Source: Rallus limicola (taxonomy: Eukaryota > Chordata > Aves > Gruiformes > Rallidae). From it: DNA of 64,000 nt. The notes beneath the pieces were generated by a model that saw nothing but the letters and a program-made list of their open reading frames with translations, was not told where the DNA came from and ran no database searches. The stretch is from positions 46,252,179 to 46,316,178 of the forward strand of contig JAKCOZ010000003.1 of NCBI GenBank assembly GCA_022605955.1. The letters run 5' to 3'. Below are positions 27,901 to 39,900 of this stretch, one piece after another (the first letter of the stretch is position 1; every line of letters starts with the position of its first letter). Made by a program: the position numbers and the translations under genes.

Positions 27901-30900
27901 CTGACACAGTCTCCCATAGCATTCTCCTGGAGAAGCTGGCAGCCCATGGCTTAGAAAGGTACACTCTTTGCTGGCTAAAAACTGTCTGGATGGCCAGGCC
28001 CAGAGAGTGATGGTGAATGGAGTTAAATCCAGCTGGCAACCAGTCACAACTGGTGTTCCCCAGGGGTCAGTAGTGGGGCCCATCCTCTTCAATATCCTTA
28101 TTGAAGATTTTGATGAGGGAACTGAATGCACCCTCAGTAAATTTGCAGACAACACCAAGCTGGGGGAACTGTTGATCTGCTGGAGGGTAGGAAAGCCCTC
28201 CAGAGGCACCTGGACAGGTTGGATCAATGAGCAGAGACCAATGGGATGAAGTTCAACATGGCAAAGTGTTGTGTCCTTTACTTTGTTCACAACAACCCCA
28301 GGCAGCAGTACAGGCTTGGGCAGGGTGGTTGGAAAGCTCGACAGAGGGGATAAGGATCCAGGGGTGTTGGCTGACACTCACCTGCAATGTGCCCCGGTGG
28401 CCAAGAAGACCCATGGCATCCCGCTGTACTCAGTACTGGTGAGGCTGCACCTCAAATACTGTGTTCAGTTTTGGGCCCCTCACTACAAGAAAGATGTTGA
28501 GGCCCTGGAGCATGTCCAGAGAAGGACAACAAAGCTGGAAGGGTCTGGAACACAAGCCTTACGACGAGCAGCTGAGGGAACTGGGACTGTTTAGTCTGGA
28601 GGAGGTTCAAGGGAGATCTTCTTGCTCTGCACAACTACCTGAAAGGAGGTTGTGGTGAGCTGGGAGTCAGCCTCTTCTCACAGGTAAGTGGCAACAGGAC
28701 AAAAGGGGATGGCTACAAGTTGCACCAGGGTACCAGGTTAGGTTCAGGTTGGAAATGAAGAGAAATTTATTTATAGAAAGAGCAGTTAGGCATTGGAATG
28801 GGTTGCCCAAGGAGATGGTGGAGTTGCCATCTCTTGGGGTGTTCAAGGAAAGGTTGGATGAGGTACCTAGGGACATGGTTTAGTAGGTAATATTGGTGGT
28901 AGGGGGACAGTTGGACTAGATCATCCTGGAGGTCTTTTCCAACCTTAATGACTCTGTGATTGTGTATCAAATGGACTTGGAAGTACTTCTGGCGGCATGG
29001 TTTCCAATGTTACACAGGCCTTAGCAAATAAGAACCATGTGACACTGTAAGAAGAAATTACAGCAATGACAACTACAGATGAGGATAAATAAAGTGTCCA
29101 CTATATACAGATGAACTACAATAAAACAAACCCTTTAAACTTGAGAATGAAACACTTGCATCTGAGAGACTCCTCAAATCTTAAACATCAACACCACCAA
29201 ACCATGAAAGGTCTCTCTGCTCCTGGTGGACAAGTGGGCGATACACAACACTTGGCCTATACTGTTAAGATGCTGTGCTTCTAGGCTGTTTTAACTTGGA
29301 AAAAAACCACCCAGAAACAAAAGAATTCCAACACAACTTGAATAAGGTAAACTGAAGAGAGAGACAACTATGATTCTGTAAAAGGAAGTTGTGCCTCAGA
29401 AACCTGTCGGTATTTTTAGAGTTGGATGCACACAGAGAAGGATATTTAACTGATACAGGCCACCTGTACTTCAGAAGAAATTTGATAAGACCTGTCACCA
29501 AAGGCTCTTAAAGATATGTCTGGCATAGCATACAAAGCAAGCAGAGAAATGAAAGAGAGGAACGGGCTGAGAAAAAAAAGAGACTGTTCTACAGTACAGG
29601 AAGGCTATCCAGGAAGGCTATCAATAGAACCCCCCAAAATTCTTCATTGGTCTTTTGCTTTTGAACGTATTCCTATATGAACGATGATGTAATGAGAAGA
29701 CATAACAAAGTTTTCAGCTGATACTACAGTTTTCAGCAAAATGAAGACAAGGGCTAAGAGACTGGGTGACTGGTTGATAAAATGGCAAAAAAAAATCAGC
29801 ACAGATAAATATAATGTTTGTAACTAGGGAAAACCCTTAACTTTACAGAAAAATTATTGGCTCTGAGGTGGTTACTAGTAATTATAACTGAGAATTGGGG
29901 TTAATATATGTAACTCCATGAAAATATAAGATCAATGTTACAGCAGTGATCAAATAAGCATACTTGACATTGGGAGAGAAACAAAAACCAAACCAGAAAC
30001 CTAAACAGTGCAGCATATGAAATCCAGGGTGCTTCTACATATTAAATACTCCTATCTTAAAACAGACAGGACTGAACTACAGGGGTGAGGGGTGGGAAAA
30101 AGTACAAGATTTTCTTGTGTATGTAATAGTATATGTTGCCCCAAAACTTTTCAGCCACCAAGAAAGAACCCAGAAAAAGAAGGAAAAAACATGCTTTTTA
30201 CTTCTCCACCTCTTCACCATTGTATTGTCAATTAATATAGGAATTAAATGGATAAATTTTCAATTATTTCATGACTGAGTTTTCCTGAAAAACATTAAGT
30301 CTTACTAGCATTCACAGCAGTTTTCATACTCATTAAATGAGCTGATCTTTTTGCTTCCAACTGCTTTAACTTCACTAAGATTTAATACTAGACTTGGAAA
30401 AAGATGATGTGCTGACCATGCCATTTTGGCATGCACCACTCTGCACATGTACTGAGTGTGCAACAGGGATATAAAATATAAATAAGGAAAAAACTGTGTT
30501 TCTTTATGAAAGCTGTACCTTCCTGTCCCAAATATAAGTGCCTATGACAATCTAAAGCAAAACAAGAGAAAAGCCACATAATAGTAGACAATTTTTAAGC
30601 TATTGTTTTATCAAGGATTTTATGTCCATTAAACTAAGAATAGAGATGACAGCCTAAAACATGCACTGAGATGTGGCCTTGAGGAAAGTCTAAAGTATTT
30701 ATATGTTGAATGCTGACTTCAAAGGGAGTCTGGGACTCTAAACACTCTCCCATTTGGCTCAAAGAAATAGATTTAAACTCTTTTTAAGCTAACAATATCA
30801 AAAGTCGCTGTGATTTCATTTCTCTTCATTTGAGAAGAATCTTCCTCCCATGGAAACAGTCAAACTCTAAATGTCTGGCTAGATAAAAATAGTAATGCTC

Positions 30901-33900
30901 TGTATCGCTGAAAGATACCAAAACTTGCAGTGGAAAACACAGCCTACCTGCCATGTACAACATGGTAGAAAAAGAGAACTTAGAGATAGTCTGACAAGCG
31001 TGAAGGAAATTTGTAGACTTTTATCAAAGGCCACAACTCTACACTTCTTTCTCAAATAAGGAACAACACAGAATGTTGTGCCTTTTCAGCATAAGAAAAT
31101 TTTACCTTCTTATGGCAAACAATTTGCCCAGCAGTATATAGACAAAATTGCTTTTAAACTCACCTTCAGTGTTTTAATCATTGTTGGATCAGTTGATCTA
31201 ACATAGAAACTCTTCAGATAAGGTTCAAACATGCCCTGAAAAGCAGAACAGGCTTAAGTAGCTCACCTGTGTTTCGTACAAAATGTGATTTTGAAGATTC
31301 TAAATAAGGTATACCTTTCTCTGGATTGACATGGTGGCAATATTTTGCAGAACGATATACTGCACCTCCCTAGAATTTGAAAAGAAAACCAAGAGTTACT
31401 CTGCAAAATTACACATATATAGAATAAGGCAACATGGAAAAGAAAATAAGTTATATATTTGTCCTGGCACAAACACAGTAGGAAGTCTACTACCAAATGA
31501 CAAGTTTATCATCTGCTTTACAGGATGATGCGGGACAAAACCCAAAATTTCATTTTAAAAAACTTTGATATGCAAAAAAAAAATCACTGACAGTGGTGCA
31601 ATGGTGCAATGCCTCTTGTAGGCATCAAATCTTTGTCTTCTGGTTTAGCCCCAGCTGTCACCTGAGCAGCACACAGCCACCAAGACACCCTTTCCCCCTG
31701 CTGGGATGGGGAGAAGAACAGGGAGACAAAAGCAAACTGTGTGGGTTGGGATAAGCACAGCTTACTGGGACAGCACAAGGATGGGAAAGTATCAACAACA
31801 GGACTTTTAACAAAATATACAAACCTGGTAACACACATTTGCAGTTTCTCACTTAACAGTACAACTCAGAGCTATCACAAAGTCAGACTGTGCCCTCAAG
31901 TTGCACATCCTGGAGTTTCACCAACCCTCCTTGACTAGTTCCCTTTTCTACTGAGCATGATGTCCTATCATATGGAACACCCCTTTGGCTGGTGTGGGTC
32001 ACCTGCCTCAGCTGTGTCTCATTCAAACTTCCAATGAAAACTGACCTTACTTATCCTAGCTGAATCCATGACACTTTGTTTAAACTAAAAATTTGTCTAA
32101 AGGATCACCATTCTTGTGTCCCCAGAAACAGGGCGCAAACCCCTTACATTGTAGTCACCATCTTGAAAAAATTTCAAGATAGCACAGCTGAGAATAAAAA
32201 CACATGAGCTTTATGTGTAGCATGGAAATGACTGCATTAGTTACAGGAACAGCTAATTCTTACACAAGAATTGCCATGACTTTTTTGGTCTTAAATTTCC
32301 TATCCTAATAATCCTTAAAAAGGAACAGGGTCTCCTGTGACACTGGCAAGCTTATGGATCTATCAAAAAGCCCAACTATAACACGACAGACTTTGCCAAG
32401 ATGCAGACAACGGAATTATGCACTTTTCTAACCAGAAAAACATTAACATGTTTGGAGGATATTCTCATCACTAACATATTAGTTTAAAAGCCTCAGCAGG
32501 ACTTGGAAAAAAGATTTCTTGGTATTAGTATAAAGCTTTTAACCAACAGAGTTTCTGCCACCAATTGCTTAAAAACTAATTAATAATTTATGCATAATTT
32601 TTCTGAATCACGAGTGTTCAAATTCTTTCATAATGCAAATCATGAGGACTGACTATGTCCTCTTACTCAAAATTGTCTAATAGCTTTGTGGTAATTACAT
32701 CTGTTGCTTACAAAGAAAAGTATCAAAGGAGAAGTATACAGTATTTGTTTTTGACACCTATTTTATGTAATTCTTACATAGGTACATGGAAATAGTCAGC
32801 TGCACATGATGAATCAAGACTGGAAATTGCTATGAAATGCTCTTCCAGGCACTCTCACCCTAACTAGATTATAGCATATTTGACATTCATTTAAAGGCCA
32901 TAGGCACATAACTTCAAGGGCAAACAGCAAAAGTGTATTTCAAAGTGGCTCTAATAGCAAAAGTGTTTCACACAGACTGGTAACAGAGAAGAAACAAGCC
33001 ATTCAAAATGGGAAAATCAGAATACTAGTACCATTTTAAGCACTAGTTGAGGTACAGGAAAGATGTCACTACTCCTCTGATGAAATCTGAGTATAAATGA
33101 GCAATAAACAAAATGCAAAAATAACCTTTTCAATTTGTGATTATGAGTTCAGTTCTATATATTTCCTGTATGTTTGTCAAGCTCTTTTACCAATTTTAAT
33201 TATCTTTGTATAGAGAATGGGAAGCATACCATACTATAAAACCAAACACAAAGAAAACAATGATTCTTTTTTATCAGAAATAAAAGCATGACTTCCCTAC
33301 CAAGCCAAATTTTACTTCACTGGTCTATCTTTTAAATGACAGAGACATTAGCCATGGGTGAGCTGCAGAAGTTTACAAGCAAAGAGCTCTAAGGTGACTG
33401 GCCTTACAGCAGTTTTTGTCTGTGACCCACCCACTTTATCAAATAATGTTTACAGCAAAGTTCTAGCCAAGAATACCATATTTGGGTAGAAAGCTATCCT
33501 GAAAACATCTTAACATTTGTTAATATTTTTCACAGCTTTTTAAACAGCTATATGGAAGCTCAAAATCTAAAAGCTGAGGGGAAAGAGACCCCACTGTTAC
33601 GCAGCAAATACTGGCAAAATATGCCAAAACTATCACATAAAAAGCAAAGCAGAGTATTACCAATCTTAGGAAATATGTGGCCAATAACAGCCTGTGTAGG
33701 AAAGCAGACAAGATCACACTGAAGATGCTAAAAGCTAAAATTTGTTGTCCTGAATGAAATATAAATTTGGTTAAAAACAGCCCAAGGATTAAGGAAACAG
33801 GGGATTCAGCAGTATTAAATGGTATTTTAACAATGTGGTAGTTTATCTGTCAACAACAAGTCCTTCAATATGAAGTGCCTAGCAAGATAGAAAGGAACTC

Positions 33901-36900
33901 CAATATAATTACATTTCAATAATAATTAAAAAATAGTCAAGAAACTAAGCAAACTAGTTAGCACTATGCATTTCTATGCTAACTAGGCAGCCATGATTTT
34001 TCTCAGAATCAGTCATAATTAAGAGTGAAACACAATACTGAATGATCACTGGATATGAGACTGAAAATGATGGAGTTACTTTTAATGATCCTCATTTCTT
34101 AAGTAAGAGATAAAATTACTGGTCATTTTTAAAATGAAGCTCTAGCAGTGCAATAATTACATTCTTATAACCATGGCTGAAGACATACATAGAGGCCACT
34201 CTCATGAAAAAGTAGACACAGCAATGTAAAGGTGAACTTGACCTACCGATTACTATGGAGTAAACGCACCAATGACTTAGAACCAATACCAGCTTCAGAT
34301 TTCGGTGCCAAATGCCAGTAAAGCTGTGCAACTGCCATTACCACCTAAAAGAGTAACATTCAGAACAGCACGTTAATTTCAAATTGCCATACGTATCTAT
34401 CACATTTGCTTCAGACCATTAGAACTACCAACTCACTCTTCTTCAGAAAGCAAAGCACATACCCATGTTCTTTGAAATCAACAAAGCAGTTGGGGGAAAA
34501 ACAACAAAAAGAGATAATTATCTTTGATTTTAGAAGTAAAACTAAGTACCTCTCATACCTCCTAATATTTATTGTATACAGTAATATACAGATAAAGAGA
34601 GGAAAAGAGAGAGAGAGAGAGAGAGTCGGTAATTCAAATTGTCAACATACTAATATCATCCTTAAGTAATTACTGCCATCATCAGCTGTATAAATGAATG
34701 AGAAAATACCGCTTAAAACTTCAGAAAATATAATGCTGTTGTTTTTCTTAGAGATTCAATATTACCTATTATTTAGTTTCTAATCTTTCATTCCATTTTT
34801 CTATTATGGAATTTATAAAATGATAGCTGCAACTGTTTGCTGGCAACATCTAAAGTCTCAAATCCAGCAGAAAGCAAAAACTAAGAGGTTTTAAGACCAA
34901 TACCCCGGCTAGCAAAAAGCAGAATGAGATAAATACAACTTAAAAAAACATAGTTTCAAGTTTTCTCTGAACTAAAAGACAAATTATGAATTTTATGCTA
35001 ATGATAAGTCATGTTACAACCTTTCCTACAATACTATTATGGTCAAGTTTCTGTTCAAAACAAAACAGGCCACAGAAAGAAGACACCAAATAAAGCCATC
35101 GTAACACTTGATATGTTATCTTAAAGCAATGAAACAAAAACTGTTATTATTAAGCAGTGAAAAGTGATAAAAAACATCTGAAAAGAGGAAATAACTGGAA
35201 GACTTTTAGCAATATACTACAGGCATCTTTTATTGCTCATCTAAGAGAAAGCAATTAATTTAGTTGCTGTTAAATCCTGTGAATGATAAAAAAAACCGGT
35301 GTAACAGCAGTTCAATGCAGCATTTCTCTTGACAAACGACCTGAGCATCTCAGATAACTCTAATATTAGAAAGTTAAAGAACACGAATGTGAGAAAAAAC
35401 ACCACTTAACAGATCTAAAGAAATGATTTGCAGAATGAGGAAGATAAGCGACTGCACCTGTCCTCAGTGCAGTGTGACATCTAACATATCTAACATACTT
35501 ATTCTTTGTATGAGATGAGGAAATATACAGTCATTGAACAGTGATTTGAGCAAAAGGCTGTGCTCAACAGAGCTGCTTTTTTAAAACCGTGTTCATTTCC
35601 AAGGACTGCTGGCATTCTGTAAGTAGTTTTGAGAAGACTTGGACATTATACAGTGGGGAAACTAAACCTGATCTGCTTAGCTTATCAAGAACAGGTTGGG
35701 CGGTAACTTAATGATGGTGTATTAATTGTTTTTGCAATTATATGAATATTCATTATTGCTGGAAGTCATTTCCCTAAGACATTTAGTCACGATTAACAGG
35801 ACAAAGAAAGGTTAGAAATAAAATTCTGTGATCTGAGTAGCATCACAATGACTGACCATCAGCATAGCTGCTTCTGGCTCTGAGAGTTTACCTGTATCTT
35901 AAGATCTCAAGGAAATACTGCAGAGTATACTATACTCATGATGTTATACTTACCCTGGAACCTTTCCAAGCCACCAACAGTAAGAATCTGGTTGGATTGA
36001 CAAAGATTTTAAGCATATAATTGTCTGCTTTAAAAACATAAGACTCAAAGGAAAGCACAACCTAATGCATCAATAAAAGCTATGATTTTCTTTGTTAATC
36101 TGTACCACCAGGACTGACAGTTTGTGCTGTCCTAGTTGCTGAGGACTTAAGCATTAAAAGCTAGCTATGGTATAGTGATCACATGCTGTAACAGTTGCAT
36201 TAAAATGTTCTTGTATTTTCTTTATTATGTTTGTCCTTAATATTTGGGGCATGCATCACTCAGTTCAGGTGTTTTATTTAGAAGCTATGTTAATTTCAAA
36301 AAAAAAAAAAAAGAATGACCATACTTCACCCAATTACTACAGAGTATTACTGCCACTTTTAAAAAGGTATAGGTTTTACTTTTCAATCATTAGACTTCTG
36401 AAAGCATAGACATTTAGTACTTTAAAAAGGAATTTATCATACAGCAGCATTTCGGCTTTGAAGCAAGGGCTTTGTATTTCTTAACAGCAGCCTGTGGTCA
36501 GGGTCCATAGTATAGGTGTTTTTCACTTTGCGATCCTTTTCTTTCTCCTCTTCTTCAGATTCATAGAAATTATTTTCACTATATTCTTCCACCACCTCAT
36601 CTTCCTAGAAAAAATGACAAAAACATACACAGAATCTTTGTCAACTGGTTTTCTTCATTAAGGAAGTTTCATAGGACACTGTTACTGCATGCAAGATTCA
36701 TACGGTTTGTCACCCAACTAAGACAAAGAGCATTACTGTGGCTAGCTGAAGCTACTGACGTTGTGGTGGGCTGCCTGGTACCAAACACCAACTGTACCAA
36801 TAGCTCTCCTTGTCTTTCTAGTTTCTGTCCAATGATTTTAAAGAATATTCAACTCTACAGAATGGTTTTAACAGGATTATGTAAGCCATTATACCCAATG

Positions 36901-39900
36901 GCTGATTTTTTAAAAAAAGACCTAATTACTCTTGAGACAAACGTGTCTTTTTAATTCTAGTCAGCTGTAGCAAAGCAATCAAAAGTGAATGGAAGAATAG
37001 ATGGAAATGAAAATAAAGCCCTATTTAATAGGTTTCAGAAAACTAGGCAAGGGTAACTTCAAACATTTGTTGCATGCCTTGCTCAAAACTCTTGTGTAGT
37101 GAAAGAGCCCATAAAAGTGTCTTTGGGGAAGGAAAAGGGGGAAGGAAGGCAAGTCAGGGCAGAAGCGACAATCAAAGTTGCCATTTTATTCTGTTTTTAA
37201 TTACAATTTGAAAGGACACTGAAACAAGGTTTCCCTTCAGATTTCTTATTTTTACTACTTGATTGCAACAGTGCTCTCATATTACAGAATCCCTAGCAAG
37301 TTCTTACATTTCTTATACAACAAGCAACTGAAATAACTTAGTTTATAAACTTCTCTGCCTATACAACCCCATGGCACTCACCCTTCTAAACTAAAATCTC
37401 AGGATGCTAAATCAAGACTACTGGTAACTAACTTTCTCCCCTTGCCTACAGGACAGGCAACTTCCTGATCCCACTGCATCTCAACCCTGCAATGAAGAAG
37501 CTTCCTCTAACAGGAGGTTAATTCAATCTTCATTGATTCAGTCTTTGGTATCCCTGCCTTGACTGCTAAAAGGCATGCACATCAGTACTATTGAACTGAA
37601 CAGGAATACAGAGTTGGAAATTGTATTTAACTCATTAATGACTGATGTAAAGAAACAGCTCTGACATTTCTGACTTCTTATTTTAAAGAGCTGTTGGTTA
37701 GAAACATACTTGGAGCATAGTTCCAAATAATTATAAAGCCACATACATGTCTTACAAAAACATTTTAAATGTCTTTCCCATTGCAGTCTTTATATTGACT
37801 CACTTTCTTCATACTCCTACACCAGAAGCAGGAATGTAGTATTTTCTCAAAGTCATGTATTTTATTGTAATTGCTAAGTATGACACTTTTTTTTTTTTTC
37901 AAATCTGTTGAGACCTGATATGAAATAACTGTTCCAGTGAACGGTGTCATGATGATGACACACATAGAAGTAAATTTAATGAACTGATATTCATTAAAAT
38001 GAAGTTGATAAAGTCCAAATTAGTCTGAATTTGTACTCACAAGGACCTTAGGAAGACAAAGAGATTTGTCTTAAGATCATCAAGTCCAACCCTTTACCTA
38101 ATGTTGCCGAAACCATCACTAAACGATGTCCTTAAGTGCTATGTCTACACATCTTCTAAATACCTCCAGGAACAGTGACTCAACCACTTCCCTGTACAGC
38201 CTGGTCCAGTGCTTGACAACCCTTTTGGTGAAGAAATTTTTCTTAACACACAATCTAAACCTCCCTGACACAAACTTCAGCCATTTCCTCTTGTTCTATC
38301 ACCTGTTACCTGGGAGAAGAGACCAACACCCCTCACACTACAGTCTCCTATCAGGTAGTTGTAGAGAGCAGTAAGACCACCCCCCAGCCTCCACTTCTCT
38401 AGGCTAAACAACCCCTGTTGCCTCAGCTGCCCCTCATGCTTTCTTGCTCTCCAGGAGATAAACACTCCCATGCATCTTGGTGTTGTCTACAAACTTACTG
38501 AGTTTGCACTCAATGTCCTCGTCCAGATCACTGATAAAGATATTGAAGAGTATTGAGCCCTGGGGAACACCACTTGTGATCAGCTGGATGTATCCCCGTT
38601 CACAACTCTTTTGACCAGCTATCCAGCCAGTTTTTTATTCAGAGAAATGTATGCCCATCCAAACCATAAGCAAAAGAATCCTATGGTGAATGGTATCAAA
38701 GGCTTTACCAATGTCCAGGTAGAAAACATCCATAGCCTTTCTCTCTCATCCACTATGACACCTTGTCATAGGAGATCAGGTCAAGCAGAACCTGCCCTTC
38801 ATGAGCCCATGTTGTCCTGTATATGACGTGTGATAGCACTCAAGATAATCTGCTCCATAACCTTCCTCAGCACCAAGGTCAGACTGACAGGTCTGTAGGT
38901 CCGTGGATTCTCCTTCTGCTTGTTAGTGTAGATAGGCATCACATTTAATAACCTCCAGTCAACCAGGACCTCTCTGGATAGCCAGGGCTGCTGCTGAAGG
39001 TTAAAAGTGGCTTGGTGAGCACTTCTGCTAGCTCCCTCGGTACCATTGGGTCGATCCAATCTGGTCCCAAAGACTTATGTGTGCCTAACTGGTGTAGCAA
39101 GTTGCTACTTATTTCCCTTTGCATTATGGGGGCTTCATTCTGCTTCCTGTCTTCCAGCTCAGGGAACTGGGTACCCAGAGAACAACTGGTCTTATTATTG
39201 AAGTCTGAGGTAAAGAAGTCCATAAGTACCTCAGCCTTTTCCTCATTCTTTGTCACTGTGTGTCTCCCTGCAACCAGTGAAGGATGGAGATTCTTCTTAG
39301 CCCACCTTTTGTTATTAAAGTATGAACAGTGTGACCCTTATGTTAGGTCTACAACTTGGACTCCAACCATTAAATAAAATATGAATGGGGTACAATGGAG
39401 AAAGCAGCATAGCTAACATTCTACCACTCTTACTGCCAGACACTTACCTTTGGGACATGAAAGTCTTCCTGTTTTAACTATTAATGTTGAATCTGCAACT
39501 ACCAGCTTTCACAGATAACTTCCCACATTTATTTTTCAGTCCTCAGTATCTATATTTCACCTACACTAAGCTGTAGGACATGCTTCTTCATGTGTGTCCT
39601 TAAACTGATGATATATAAAGTATATCTATCAGAAAAAAAAACCCCAATACTCTAACCCTTTTTGACAGAGGAGAGGCAGCATGAGAGTTCAGGGAGCAGA
39701 TTCAAATGTTCCTAAGCTTTCTCCTGCCCTTTCAATCACTTTAGATGTAGTTCCATAGTTGATTTAAGACTAATCATGCCATTAGAAATTGTTTGCTTTT
39801 TAAAAGCATGTTTTATTTTCACCAGGATCAGTAAAATGGTCTGTCTCATTTTGTGATCACAAGATCACTAGAAAGCAGTAGGGGGTAAATGGAGAGGACA

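Larger units (their letters stand above)
27276..31163 (-). other. AP3B1 intron W6-W7
   Basis: A 3.9 kb intron, more than half of it made of LINE sequence: a fairly young CR1 (27521-28964) and an older decayed one (about 29340-30085). The last kilobase before W6 is unrecognised AT-rich sequence. Confidence 0.8.
34345..36442 (-). other. AP3B1 intron W3-W4
   Basis: A 2.1 kb intron. It holds a GA microsatellite (34604-34625), a possible old LINE trace near 35640-35720 and a poly(A) run at 36298-36312. Nothing else is recognised. Confidence 0.75.
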
